From NCBI GenBank assembly GCA_963809205.1, contig CAWEIS010000011.1, positions 91,987 through 155,986 of the forward strand: a DNA stretch of 64,000 bases, read 5' to 3'. The translations under genes and the position numbers were made by a program. Under the pieces are notes generated by a model, which had not been told where the DNA came from, ran no database searches, and saw nothing but the letters and a program-made list of their open reading frames with translations. This stretch comes from DATLLN01 sp963809205 (lineage in GTDB: Bacteria; Actinomycetota; Thermoleophilia; Gaiellales; JAICJC01). This document shows, piece by piece, positions 7,516-15,416 of the stretch; the first letter of the stretch is position 1; every line of letters starts with the position of its first letter.

Positions 7516-8433
7516 TCAGCCGGACCGGAGCCATTCGTCGGCCCGAGCCACGCTGTCGGCGGCGGTGACGGGGTCGTTGGGGAGCAGTACGGCGTGGAGT
7601 TGTTCGGCTATCCGCGGGTTTGCTCCGCGGCCCGCCACGGCGATCGTGGTGGAGAGCCCTTCTTCGTTGATGTCGCGAGCGACCGCTCGGAGACGTGAAG
7701 GCGCTGTTGCGGCGAGGGCGATCAGGTGGGGATGGAGCTGGTCGGCTGTGTCGAGAAGCGTCTGCGTCGGGGTGTCCGCGCCGAGGTAGGTGATCCGCCA
7801 CCCGTGCCCTCGTAGGGCGATTCCGAAGCAGAGCAGGCCGAGGTCGTGTAGCTCGCCGCTGGGGCATGCCAGGAGGGCGCGACGCCCCGTGCCGGAGTCC
7901 CAGCCGCGGGCCAGGCCGAGCAGTCGGCCGCGGATCAGGCTGGTGGCGAAGTGCTCTTGGGCGATCGTCGCCGTGCCGGCGGCCCAGCGCTCTCCGAGGT
8001 CGGCCAGATAGGGGACGATCACCTTGGAGATGGCCGTCTCGATCGTGAAGCCGGCGAACAGGCGGTCGAGCACGGCGTGCGCCGCGGACTCTTCGTAGCT
8101 CCCCAGCGCATCGCCCAACTGGGCCCGCGACGCCGCCAGGGACGCACCCTGGGCGGCAAGTTCGAGATCCGCGGCGGCCTCTGTGACGCGGGGAGCGGCC
8201 AGCACCGCCTCGGCCGCCTGACGCGCCGAGACGCCGGTCGCGAGCAGCGCCTGCATGGCGCGCACCCGGCGCTCGTCCTCAGCGCCGTACAGTCGATACC
8301 CACCCGAGGTTCGCACTGGCTCGAGCAGGTGGTAGCGGCGCTCCCACGCGCGAAGGAGGGTGGGCGATTCGCCGACCCGCTGGCTCAGCTCGCCGATGCG
8401 CAGGCGCGGCTCGGAGGGTGCATTGTCCGACAC
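7516..8433 (-). CDS. carH: CarH-like MerR regulator with B12-dependent photoreceptor domain
   Basis: 305 residues: an N-terminal MerR helix-turn-helix (LRIGELSQRVGESPTLLRAW, residues 11-30), a helical bundle, then a Rossmann cobalamin-binding domain. The four residues that mark CarH-type adenosylcobalamin photoreceptors are present with the spacing of Thermus CarH: W150, E160-H161 (ERWAAGTATIAQEHF) and H196 in GELHDLG. Such proteins are DNA-bound tetramers in the dark that fall apart in light. The GTG start at 8433 is supported by a -10 box TATACT (8445-8440) exactly 7 bases upstream, predicting a leaderless transcript; an ATG further out lies inside the promoter. It is divergent from a secreted-protein gene whose promoter carries repeats. 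Photochemistry is inferred. Confidence 0.88.
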   Translation of the reverse strand: MSDNAPSEPRLRIGELSQRVGESPTLLRAWERRYHLLEPVRTSGGYRLYGAEDERRVRAMQALLATGVSARQAAEAVLAAPRVTEAAADLELAAQGASLAASRAQLGDALGSYEESAAHAVLDRLFAGFTIETAISKVIVPYLADLGERWAAGTATIAQEHFATSLIRGRLLGLARGWDSGTGRRALLACPSGELHDLGLLCFGIALRGHGWRITYLGADTPTQTLLDTADQLHPHLIALAATAPSRLRAVARDINEEGLSTTIAVAGRGANPRIAEQLHAVLLPNDPVTAADSVARADEWLRSG

Positions 8434-8439
8434 CCACCG

Positions 8440-8520
8440 AGTATACACACTATGGACAAACATTTGACATAGACGACCGAACCTTGTACAGTACTCCCGT
8501 CTTGTCCAATGTTCGTACAA
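8440..8520. promoter_or_regulatory. Divergent carH / secreted-protein promoters with candidate CarH operator repeats
   Basis: Plus strand: -35 TTGACA (8464-8469), 17-base spacer, -10 TACAGT (8487-8492), a near-consensus housekeeping promoter for the gene at 8534. Minus strand: TATACT (8445-8440) for carH. Overlapping and following the plus -10 are repeats CTTGTACAGT (8483-8492), CTTGTCCAAT (8501-8510) and, inverted, CTTGTACGAAC (8521-8511); a further inverted copy, GTTTGTCCATAG, covers 8461-8450. Repeats across a strong promoter beside a CarH gene suggest light- and B12-controlled repression. Confidence 0.55.
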
Positions 8521-8533
8521 GGGGGTTTCTCCG

Positions 8534-9139
8534 ATGAACCGACTACTTCGATGGCTCATCCCGGCCGTGGCCGTGACCGCGACCGCACTTGCCACCGCCG
8601 GTACCGCTGCCGCCTCGCCGACCGTGCACCTCGACGGCGTCCGCACCACGCTGTGGACTGATCCGGCGACCACCAAGGTGCTGCTCCAGCACCACATCGT
8701 GCCGATGCCAACCACGGGCACGTCGGTGTCGGTGCGCTGCACGCCGCAGGGCAAGTCGATCGGCTTCGGGTTCCCGATTCCGAGCGGCCAGGTGGACGCC
8801 GCGACGCTCGCCGGATACATCAACCACTCCGGCGGCCTTCGTTTCGTCAACCGCACGAACGGCAATCACGTCAGCCTGACCCGCTTTCGGATCGTCATCG
8901 ACGCACGCCCGCGGCTGACCGCGAACGTCAACGGCGACCCGAACGTGCGCGTGTCGATCCTCCGCCTCGACCTGTCTCACGCAACGGTCACGAAGCCGCT
9001 GCCCTACGTCAAGGTGGGCAACGTCGGCGCCTATCTGAACGCAACATCGGCCGGCGCCCTGAACTCGGCACTCGGCGTGTCGTTCTTCGCGCCCGGCATC
9101 CGGCTCGGCACGGCCTACGTGAACGCCCACGTCGCCTGA
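8534..9139 (+). CDS. Secreted protein, HtaA-like domain
   Basis: 201 residues with a Sec signal peptide (MNRLLRWLIPAVAVTATALA, cleavage near TAAAS). The rest is a beta-rich domain with GGLRFVNRTNGNHVSLTRFR, VRVSILRLDLSHATV and a conserved ALNSALGVSFFAPGIRLGTA. This resembles HtaA-type repeats seen in secreted actinobacterial proteins, some of which bind heme; heme ligands are not obvious here. The ATG at 8534 follows an AAGGGGG site. Its near-consensus promoter overlaps repeats next to carH, so expression may be induced by light. Domain call is by pattern; function unknown. Confidence 0.6.
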   Translation: MNRLLRWLIPAVAVTATALATAGTAAASPTVHLDGVRTTLWTDPATTKVLLQHHIVPMPTTGTSVSVRCTPQGKSIGFGFPIPSGQVDAATLAGYINHSGGLRFVNRTNGNHVSLTRFRIVIDARPRLTANVNGDPNVRVSILRLDLSHATVTKPLPYVKVGNVGAYLNATSAGALNSALGVSFFAPGIRLGTAYVNAHVA

Positions 9140-9309
9140 TCCCTGACACCGGCGGGCGCTCCGGCACAGACGCGAGCGCCCGCCCACCCGACTGGAGACA
9201 CGTGGCCACCCCAACACCACTGGCCGACGCCCGATCGAAGCGCGACTGTCGACCTAGCGGCGGCGGAGCGTGAGGCGACGCTGAGCTCCCAACACCCGAG
9301 CCGTTCGAC

Positions 9310-9501
9310 ATGACCTTCGCGGACGACAAGCGCTGCGACGAGTTGCTGATCGCCCGCAACATCCCGTTCCACTCGCTCGGCGAACTCCGCGGCGGCGCCA
9401 GGCCTGGCGTGACCACCGTCACATCCGCCCTGCACGGCGTCGTGCGCAGCGACCCGCGCACCCGCGACGAGTTCCTGGCACTCGTCAGAGGCGGCCGGTG
9501 A
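9310..9501 (+). CDS. Hypothetical protein coupled to an ECF sigma factor
   Basis: 63 residues from ATG 9310 (in-frame stop at 9271). Its TGA overlaps the GTG of the sigma-factor gene (GTGA at 9498), which points to translational coupling. The protein is soluble with RCDELLIARNIPFHSLGEL and a C-terminal TRDEFLALVRGG. It has no zinc or anti-sigma motif and no membrane helix. Family not recognised. A partner or regulator of the sigma factor is possible from position alone. Confidence 0.45.
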   Translation: MTFADDKRCDELLIARNIPFHSLGELRGGARPGVTTVTSALHGVVRSDPRTRDEFLALVRGGR

Positions 9502-10019
9502 CGGGCGGCGGTCGCACCCTGATGCAGCGCCGCTTCGCCGCCGGCGATGAACAGGCGCTCACCGACTGGCACCGACGCCTGCGCGGCCCGCTGGTGTCGC
9601 ACGCCCGACGCTACGCCGGAGCCGACGACGCCGAGGACATTGTGCAGACCGCCATGCTGGAGGCCTGGCGGCGGCGCGACCACTATGACCCGAGCCGTCC
9701 TCTCGAGGCATGGCTGCACACGATCGTCCGTCGCCGAGCGATCGACCACGTGCGCAAGCAACGGCCACCCACGGCGACGACGCCCCACGTGGCAGACCTC
9801 GCCGACGAGCACACGGCCGACGCCGACCAGCTCGACCAGGCCCTGGACATCCGCCGCGCCCTCGCGCAGCTACCCGACGCGCAGCGCGAGGCACTCGTCC
9901 TCGCCTACTACACGGGGCTCACACAAACCGAGGTCGCACGCAGCGTGGACACGCCGATCGGCACGGTCAAGACCCGCACCGCACGGGGCATGCGCAGGCT
10001 CGCACACCTCCTCGGATGA
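9498..10019 (+). CDS. ECF-type RNA polymerase sigma factor
   Basis: 173 residues. Region 2 is visible as ADDAEDIVQTAMLEAWRRRD with the -10-recognition helix AWLHTIVRRRAIDHVRKQR. Region 4 carries ALVLAYYTGLTQTEVARSVD and TPIGTVKTRTARGMRRL, the -35-binding helix-turn-helix. The start at GTG 9498 overlaps the stop of the 63-residue frame upstream. No typical anti-sigma gene follows; a tRNA on the other strand lies 235 bases downstream. Regulon unknown. Confidence 0.88.
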   Translation: MTGGGRTLMQRRFAAGDEQALTDWHRRLRGPLVSHARRYAGADDAEDIVQTAMLEAWRRRDHYDPSRPLEAWLHTIVRRRAIDHVRKQRPPTATTPHVADLADEHTADADQLDQALDIRRALAQLPDAQREALVLAYYTGLTQTEVARSVDTPIGTVKTRTARGMRRLAHLLG

Positions 10020-10254
10020 TCGTGACGGCTCGCACTGGGTTCTGGGCGGGCGGCCCTCAGCCGAGCTGGGTCCGCGGGGTCGTTGCTTGTTTCGCCAGCG
10101 GGGCGCAGGTGCGTCGCAGCGATCCAGACGTTGGCGGATTTGGCGGCGGACTTCGCCTCGTGATCGACGGCTCATGCTTGCCTAGACGGGAGTCTCGGGG
10201 TCGCCGTGGACGTCCGGGGTCGTCTCCGGCGCGGCCGCTTGCCGCCCAACCAGG

Positions 10255-10343
10255 CGGCGGGGGAGGGATTCGAACCCCCGAGCGAGGTTGCCCCCGCTGC
10301 CGGTTTTCAAGACCGGTGCCTTCGACCGCTCGGCCACCCCGCC
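10255..10343 (-). tRNA. tRNA-Ser (anticodon TGA)
   Basis: A complete class II tRNA of 89 bases. It has a 7-bp acceptor GGCGGGG/CCCCGCC, D arm GCCGAGCGGTCGAAGGC, anticodon stem ACCGG with loop TCTTGAAAA (TGA), a long variable arm GCGGGGGCAACCTCGC and T arm GGGGG-TTCGAAT-CCCTC, with discriminator G. CCA is not encoded. It reads UCA codons. Confidence 0.95.
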
Positions 10344-10355
10344 GGGAGCCTGATC

Positions 10356-10769
10356 CTATCGGCCGTCGGCGGGTGAGTCGTCGCGGTTGCGCATCGCCTC
10401 GGCGGCGGGCACGAAGTACGTCATCAGCCGCTCGGCGATCTCCGGCGTCGGCGCCGTCTGCTCGACGGCGGCCGCCATGTGGACGAGCCAGCGGTCGCGC
10501 TCGGTCGGCCCGATCGCGAACGGGAAGTGGCGCATCCGCAGCCGCGGGTGGCCGCGCTCCTCGCTGTAGGTGGTCGGCCCGCCCCAGTACTGGGCGAGGA
10601 ACAGCGTCAGCCGCCGCCGGGCCGGGCCGAGGTCGTCGGGCTGGGGGTAAAGCCGGCGAAGCGGCGGGTCGGCCGCCACGCCATCGTAGAAGCGGTCGAC
10701 CAGCGCCTCGAAGAACTCCATCCCGCCGGCCGCGTCGTACAGCGTCTGGTCGGCCTCCGTCGCACCCAT
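10356..10769 (-). CDS. glbO: Truncated hemoglobin, group II (GlbO-like)
   Basis: 137 residues. Ligands of a 2-on-2 globin are present: B10 Tyr in DRFYDGV, proximal His in MRHFPFAIG, G8 Trp in ERDRWLVHM, and the group II signature QYWGGPTTYSEERGHPRLR. These proteins bind O2 or NO and are linked to oxygen or nitrosative-stress chemistry. ATG 10769 is preceded by TATCCT ending 7 bases upstream (10781-10776), predicting a leaderless transcript. It lies just upstream of tRNA-Ser on the same strand and is divergent from an alpha/beta hydrolase. Confidence 0.92.
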   Translation of the reverse strand: MGATEADQTLYDAAGGMEFFEALVDRFYDGVAADPPLRRLYPQPDDLGPARRRLTLFLAQYWGGPTTYSEERGHPRLRMRHFPFAIGPTERDRWLVHMAAAVEQTAPTPEIAERLMTYFVPAAEAMRNRDDSPADGR

Positions 10770-10804
10770 CCCAAGAGGATAGGCGTGCGGTATACATGGG
10801 CGTC

Positions 10805-11482
10805 GTGGCGACGTTCTGCCTGATTCACGGCCACTGGCACGACGGCTCGTGCTGGTCGACGGTGGCCGACCTGCTGCGATCGTCCGGCCACATCGTTGCC
10901 GCGCCTGACATGCCGTTTGACACGCCGCATACCTACCGCGATCGAGCGCGTCCGGCGTTCGGCGCGGTGGCAGGGGCCACGCCTCCTGTGGTGATCGTCG
11001 GCCACTCGGTGGCCTCGGCGGAGGCGGGGCTGGTGGCGTCCGATCACGCCGCGGACCTGGTCGTCTACCTGTGTCCGCGGATGGGCGAGTACCCGGCTCC
11101 GGACGGCGCACCCGACGTCTTTCGAAGCAGCTTTCGGTTTCCTGCCCGCCAGCCTGACGGCTCGCTGGTCTGGACGGCCGACGCGGCCGTCGCGGAGATG
11201 TATCCACGGCTCGATCCGGCGGTCGCCGCAGACATCGCCAGGCGTCTGCACCCGAGCACGCCGCCGCTCGATGCCTACCCACTGGCTGCGCCGGCGGACG
11301 TGCCCACCGAGCTGGTCTTCACGACCGACGACGAGTTCTTCACCCGCGAATGGCAGCAGTTCGCCGCGCAGCAGCTCCTGCGCGTCGAGCCGATCGAGAT
11401 CCCCGGCGGCCACTTCCCGATGCTCGAGGATCCCGCAGCCCTCGCAACGCTGCTCGACCGGCTCGCCGGCGCCCGACCCTAG
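10805..11482 (+). CDS. Alpha/beta hydrolase
   Basis: 225 residues of the alpha/beta-hydrolase fold. It begins with FCLIHGHWHDGSCW (oxyanion-hole HG), has the nucleophile elbow GHSVAS, an acid in FTTDDEF and the catalytic His in GGHFPML near the C-terminus. GTG 10805 is preferred over ATG 10796 because relatives start MATF-x-L-x-H-G and a TATACAT box lies about 7 bases upstream. Substrate unknown; similar proteins are esterases or hydroxynitrile-lyase-like. Divergent from glbO. Confidence 0.85.
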   Translation: MATFCLIHGHWHDGSCWSTVADLLRSSGHIVAAPDMPFDTPHTYRDRARPAFGAVAGATPPVVIVGHSVASAEAGLVASDHAADLVVYLCPRMGEYPAPDGAPDVFRSSFRFPARQPDGSLVWTADAAVAEMYPRLDPAVAADIARRLHPSTPPLDAYPLAAPADVPTELVFTTDDEFFTREWQQFAAQQLLRVEPIEIPGGHFPMLEDPAALATLLDRLAGARP

Positions 11483-11492
11483 GATACGCGGC

Positions 11493-12546
11493 ATGCCTAC
11501 CTACGATCTGATCCGCAATCTGCCTCTGACCGTCGAAGATGTCTCCTCGGACAACTTGGAGCAGCAGGCCTCGACCGACTTCCTTCGCCGCACCACCGTC
11601 GTCCGCCTGGCGGGCGGCGGCGTCGAGGGAGTCGGCGAGGACGTCGTCTATTCCGCCGAGCTGCATCCGCCGTTCCAGGCGCTGCTGCCCACGCTGCCGC
11701 TGACCGGCGAATGGACGCTGGAGAGCTTCTCCCAGCGCGTCGGCGAGCTCGACCTGTTCGGCGACGCGCCCGAGCAGGGCGTGTACCGCGCCTACCGCCT
11801 CTGGGCGGTGGAGAGCGCCGCGCTCGACCTGGCGCTGCGCCAGGCCGGCCGCTCGCTGGCGGCGGTCGTCAGCCGCTCGCCGCAGCCGGTGCGCTTCGTC
11901 TGCTCGCTGAACATGGGCCACCCGCCGTCGATGGAGGGCCTGCGCAGGCGGCTGGCCGCGAACCCGGAGATCCGCTTCAAGCTCGATGCAACGTCTGACT
12001 GGGACGACGCGATCTTCGAGGAGTTGGTGGCGCTGGGCTGCGTCGACTCGGTCGACTTCAAGGGCGCCTACCGCGGCACGGTGGTCGACCAGCCGCCGGA
12101 TCCGGTGCTCTACCGGCGGGTCGCCGAGACCTTCCCCGACGCCTGGCTGGAGGATCCCAACCTGACGCCGGAGACGGACGAGGTGCTGCGGCCCTACCGC
12201 GAGCGGGTCACCTGGGACGCCGTCATCCACTCGGTGGCCGACGTCGAGGACGCTGCCCTTCCCGCCGAAGACGGTGAACGTCAAGCCGTCCCGGTTCGGC
12301 GCGCTGTCGGAGCTGTTCGCCGGCTACGACTACCTCGAGGCGCGGGGGATCGGCGCCTACGGCGGCGGTCAGTTCGAGCTGGGCGTCGGCCGCGGCCAGA
12401 TCCAGGCGCTGGCGTCGCTGTTCCACGCCGACGCGCCCAACGACATCGCGCCCGGCGTCTACAACCTGCCCGACCCGCCGGCCGAGCTGCCTCGCAGCCC
12501 GCTCGAGCAGCGGCTGGTCGACCCCGGCTTCGGCTGGCAGCTCTAG
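11493..12546 (+). CDS. Enolase-superfamily protein (frame broken once)
   Basis: About 350 residues in two frames. From ATG 11493 the sequence has the N-terminal capping domain and a barrel with FKLDAT, VDFKGAY and DAWLEDPNLT. It then continues after about 12252 in another frame with VNVKPSRFGALSELFAGYDY and GAYGGGQFELGVGRGQIQALA, ending at 12546. Removing one base near 12252 (GAC-CTG-CCC) restores the whole. Strands of this kind belong to the muconate-lactonising/dipeptide-epimerase/OSBS side of the superfamily, where Lys and acidic residues hold Mg2+ and abstract a proton. The exact substrate is unknown. The break may be a sequencing error or a mutation. A TAGGAT box sits 7 bases before the start. 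Confidence 0.7.
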
Positions 12547-12558
12547 CTCGACAGCTTC

Positions 12559-12960
12559 CTAGTCAGCCCACCAGTCGCGCTGGCCGTGGACGTCTCCGCG
12601 CGGATCCTCGCCCAGATTGGGCGCGCCGATGACCAGGAGCTCGAGGCCCTCCGGCCCGGCCTCGTAGCCTCGCCACGTCCCGGGCGGGACGCGCACCGCG
12701 TCCCACTCCTCGAGCTCGACGATCTGGTCGTCGAGCTTCATCCGCCCGCCCCCGCGCACGACGACGTACACCTCCTCCTGCGTCTTGTGTGTGTGGCCGT
12801 ACGGAAAGCGATAGCCGGGCGGGACGCGCTGGTAGGTGAGGCCGGATTGCTCGAGGTCGAGCGCCTTGGTCGCCGCGCGGAACTCCAGGTCGGGCGGGCC
12901 GTCGAACACGGCGCCGATGTCCTCCAGATCCCCCTTGATGTTCCTCAGCGTGAACGCCAC
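12559..12960 (-). CDS. Single-domain cupin protein
   Basis: 133 residues. The cupin metal motif 1 is visible as GHTHKTQEEVYVVVRGGG, with two His and a Glu. Motif 2 is represented by DAVRVPPGTWRGYEAGPEG, where the usual His is not obvious. Such small cupins are often isomerases, dioxygenases or binding proteins; no substrate is implied. The GTG start at 12960 is supported by TAGGAT (12972-12967) ending 7 bases upstream, and that -10 box overlaps the serS stop codon. It thus has its own leaderless promoter even though it follows serS by 9 bases. Confidence 0.85.
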   Translation of the reverse strand: MAFTLRNIKGDLEDIGAVFDGPPDLEFRAATKALDLEQSGLTYQRVPPGYRFPYGHTHKTQEEVYVVVRGGGRMKLDDQIVELEEWDAVRVPPGTWRGYEAGPEGLELLVIGAPNLGEDPRGDVHGQRDWWAD

Positions 12961-12969
12961 GGCGCAATC

Positions 12970-14250
12970 CTAGGGCGAGCCGGCGGGGGCGATCACGGCC
13001 GGTGCGCCGAACGGCCGCAGCACCTCGGGCGTCTCGATCGAGCCGTCCTCGCGCTGGCCGTACTCGACCACGGCCAGCAGCGTACGGCTGGAGGTGATCG
13101 CGGTGCCGTTCAGCATGTGCACGTGGCGGGTGCCCTTCTCAGCCCGGTAGCGGGTGTCGAGCCGCCGCGCCTGGTAGTCGGTGCAGTTCGAGCAGGACGT
13201 CAGCTCGCGGTAGCGCTCCTGGCCGGGCAGCCAGACCTCGATGTCGTACTTCTTGGCAGCCGGCGCGCCCAGGTCGCCGACAGCGATGTTCTGCACGCGG
13301 TAGTGGAAGCCCAGCGCCTGGGCGATCTCCTCCTCGATCGCCAGCAGCCGGTCGTGCTCGGCGACCGACTCCTCGGGCGGCGTGTAGACGAACATCTCCA
13401 GCTTGTCGAACTGGTGGACGCGGAAGATGCCGCGTGTGTCCTTGCCGGCGGCGCCAGCCTCGCGGCGAAAGCAGGTCGAGAAGCCGACGTAGCGCAGCGG
13501 CAGCCGCTCGGCGTCCAGCACCTTGCCGCCGTGCAGCGACGCCAGCGGCACCTCTGCCGTGCCGACCAAGAACAGCTCGTCGCGCGGCACCTCGTAGACC
13601 TGCTCGCGGGCCTCGGGGAAGAACCCGGTGCCCTCCATCGCCGCCTCGCGCACCAGCACCGGCGGGACCACAGGCGTGAAGCCGTACGACGCCAGCGTGT
13701 CCAGGCCCCACTGCATCAGCGCGAACTCGAGCCGCACCAGGTCGCCCATCAGGTAGTGGAAGCGCGCGCCCGAGACCCGGCCCGCGTCCTCCATATCGAT
13801 CAACCCCAGGCCGTCGGGGCCGGCGAGCGTCAGATGATCCTTTGGCTCGAACCCGAACTGGGGCGGCTCGCCCCAGGTGCTGAGGGTCTGGGCGTCCTCC
13901 TCCTCCATCCCGTCGGCCGCCGTGTCGTCGGGGATGTTGGGGATGCGGATCATCAGCTCGCGCAGCGCCGCGTCGACGACGGCCAGCTCCTGCTCCTCGG
14001 ACGCCGTCTGGCGCTTCAGCTGCGCCTGCTTGGCGATCGCGATCGTGGTGTCGCGGCCCTCCTGCTTGGCGGCGCCGATCTCCTTGGCGGCGGCGTTCGC
14101 GTCGGCCCGCGACTGCTCGACCGAGGACAGCAGCGTGCGCCGCTTGCCGTCCAGCTCGAGGAAGGCGTCGACCTCGTCGGCGGCCCCGCGCCGGGCCAGC
14201 GCGGCCCGCACTCGATCGGTGTCGCTACGCAAGAGCTTGGCGTCGATCAT
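12970..14250 (-). CDS. serS: Seryl-tRNA synthetase
   Basis: 426 residues, the normal bacterial length. It charges tRNA-Ser and tRNA-Sec with serine. The N-terminal coiled-coil tRNA-binding arm (residues about 30-100) precedes the class II core with motif 2 FRREAGAAGKDTRGIFRVHQ and motif 3 around LNGTAITSSRTLLAVVE. The motif 3 Arg is kept, although the usual Ala before it is replaced. YELTSCSNCTDYQARR, written here as RYRELTSCSNCTDYQARR, is the serine-binding region. ATG 14250 overlaps the stop of the upstream HAD gene (ATGA), so it is translationally coupled as the third gene of cytochrome c-HAD-serS. Confidence 0.96.
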   Translation of the reverse strand: MIDAKLLRSDTDRVRAALARRGAADEVDAFLELDGKRRTLLSSVEQSRADANAAAKEIGAAKQEGRDTTIAIAKQAQLKRQTASEEQELAVVDAALRELMIRIPNIPDDTAADGMEEEDAQTLSTWGEPPQFGFEPKDHLTLAGPDGLGLIDMEDAGRVSGARFHYLMGDLVRLEFALMQWGLDTLASYGFTPVVPPVLVREAAMEGTGFFPEAREQVYEVPRDELFLVGTAEVPLASLHGGKVLDAERLPLRYVGFSTCFRREAGAAGKDTRGIFRVHQFDKLEMFVYTPPEESVAEHDRLLAIEEEIAQALGFHYRVQNIAVGDLGAPAAKKYDIEVWLPGQERYRELTSCSNCTDYQARRLDTRYRAEKGTRHVHMLNGTAITSSRTLLAVVEYGQREDGSIETPEVLRPFGAPAVIAPAGSP

Positions 14251-15086
14251 CCGGCCGCCGAGTCTACTCCGCGGGCCTTTGCCAGCGCGCTGAGGAAGTG
14301 GGCCACGCCGTCCTCCGCCGGCCCGGGGACGGCGAAGTCGGCCAGCGCGGCGAGCGTCGGGTCGGCATCGCCGGCCGCGCCGCCGTGGCCAGCCTCGAGC
14401 AGCAGCTCGCGGTCGTTCTGGTTGTCGCCAAAGGCGACGACGTCCGCGGCGTCGATGCCCAGGTGCTCGCACACCCAGTGCAGGCCGCTGCCCTTGCTGA
14501 CGTCCGGCTCGGCCACTTCCAGGAACTCGGGAAGCGACTTGGCGATGAACAGGCGGCCGTCGAACGAGGCCCGCAGCCGCGCGCCCAGGTCGTCCATCCG
14601 CAGCGGGTCGCCGACCACCACGATCTTGGTGGTCGGCTCGGAGATCCAGTCCACCAGGTCGCCCACCGGGTGCGGCGTCAGCCGGCCGTGGCGGGCGTAG
14701 GCCAGCGCCTCCTCGTCCACCTGCCCGACGTACAGCTCGTCGTCGACGTACAGGTTGACGTGCTCATCGCGCAGCTCGTGCAGCACCTCCTTCGCCAGCG
14801 CCACCGGCACCGGGCGGTGGAGCAGCCAGCCGCCGTCGGCGACGTCAGCGATCAGCGCGCCCTGATAGCAGATCAGCGGCGCCGTGATCCCGAGCTGGCG
14901 GGCATATGGCAGCGCCGAGCGGAGCATCCGGCCGGTGGCGATGATCGGCTCGACGCCGCTTCGCTTGGCCGCCGCCACGGCGTCGATCAGCGCCGGGGTC
15001 AGCTCCAGGCTGGGGCCGAGGATCGTGCCGTCCAGGTCCATGGCGACGGCGCGCACCTGCTTGGGGTCGAGGCCGCTGGGGATCAT
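14247..15086 (-). CDS. HAD-superfamily hydrolase, Cof subfamily
   Basis: 279 residues. HAD motif I is MDLDGTILG, motif II is the Thr in IIATGRML, motif III is a Lys in VSKGSGLHW, and motif IV is VAFGDNQNDRELLL. A type IIB cap lies between motifs II and III. Cof-type enzymes dephosphorylate sugar phosphates or nucleotide cofactors in the cytoplasm; the substrate is not predictable. The start at 15086 overlaps the cytochrome c stop (ATGA), and its own stop overlaps the serS start, so the three genes are one coupled unit. Confidence 0.9.
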   Translation of the reverse strand: MIPSGLDPKQVRAVAMDLDGTILGPSLELTPALIDAVAAAKRSGVEPIIATGRMLRSALPYARQLGITAPLICYQGALIADVADGGWLLHRPVPVALAKEVLHELRDEHVNLYVDDELYVGQVDEEALAYARHGRLTPHPVGDLVDWISEPTTKIVVVGDPLRMDDLGARLRASFDGRLFIAKSLPEFLEVAEPDVSKGSGLHWVCEHLGIDAADVVAFGDNQNDRELLLEAGHGGAAGDADPTLAALADFAVPGPAEDGVAHFLSALAKARGVDSAAG

Positions 15087-15391
15087 CCGCCGCCCTCTCG
15101 GTGGTGGGCGATGTAGTTGGCGATCTGGTCGACGTCGGCGCCGCCGAGCAGACCCTTGGGCATGCCAGGGCGGCCGTCGATCACCGCACGGCGCACCTGC
15201 TCGACCGTGTAGCTGCCGGCCAGCAGGTTGGGGGCGCCGGCCACCGGCGTCTGGGCGGCGGCGCTGACACCGTGGCAGCTCGCGCACTTCTGGGCGTACA
15301 GGTAGCGCTGGTGGCTGACCGTCGACTCGCCGCCGCAGGCCGCGCCGGTGGCGAGCAGGACGACGAGGGTGGTGGCCGCCGCGATTCTCAC
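15083..15391 (-). CDS. Small class I cytochrome c, probable lipoprotein
   Basis: 102 residues. The N-terminus is a signal (MRIAAATTLVVLLATGAAC) with a lipobox-like end followed by GGES, so a lipid-anchored extracytoplasmic protein is likely. A single heme motif CASCH follows RYLYAQK, and the distal Met is probably in RPGMPKGLL. The C-terminal helix VDQIANYIAHH is typical. It would carry electrons at the membrane surface. The GTG start at 15391 lies 7 bases after TACGCT (15403-15398), a leaderless pattern. Divergent from the siroheme decarboxylase gene with only 25 bases between the starts. Confidence 0.88.
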   Translation of the reverse strand: MRIAAATTLVVLLATGAACGGESTVSHQRYLYAQKCASCHGVSAAAQTPVAGAPNLLAGSYTVEQVRRAVIDGRPGMPKGLLGGADVDQIANYIAHHREGGG

Positions 15392-15397
15392 GGCCCG

Positions 15398-15407
15398 AGC
15401 GTATCCT
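15398..15407. promoter_or_regulatory. Overlapping divergent -10 boxes (cytochrome c / siroheme decarboxylase)
   Basis: Minus-strand -10 TACGCT occupies 15403-15398 and plus-strand -10 TATCCT occupies 15402-15407; they share two bases. Each ends 6 bases before a possible start (GTG 15391; TTG 15414, immediately followed by ATG 15417). Polymerase should not be able to open both at once. Confidence 0.5.
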
Positions 15408-15416
15408 TCGATCTTG

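Noticed and set aside
8434..8533. A cobalamin riboswitch between carH and the secreted-protein gene
   Set aside because: The space is about 100 bases, too short for a cobalamin aptamer, and no B12-box could be seen; the protein photoreceptor explains B12 control.
12586..14700. A 704-codon open frame on the plus strand opposite serS and the HAD gene
   Set aside because: High-GC shadow of the real genes: Arg/Leu/Gly/Ala-rich, no motifs, no ribosome site, while serS is unmistakable on the other strand.
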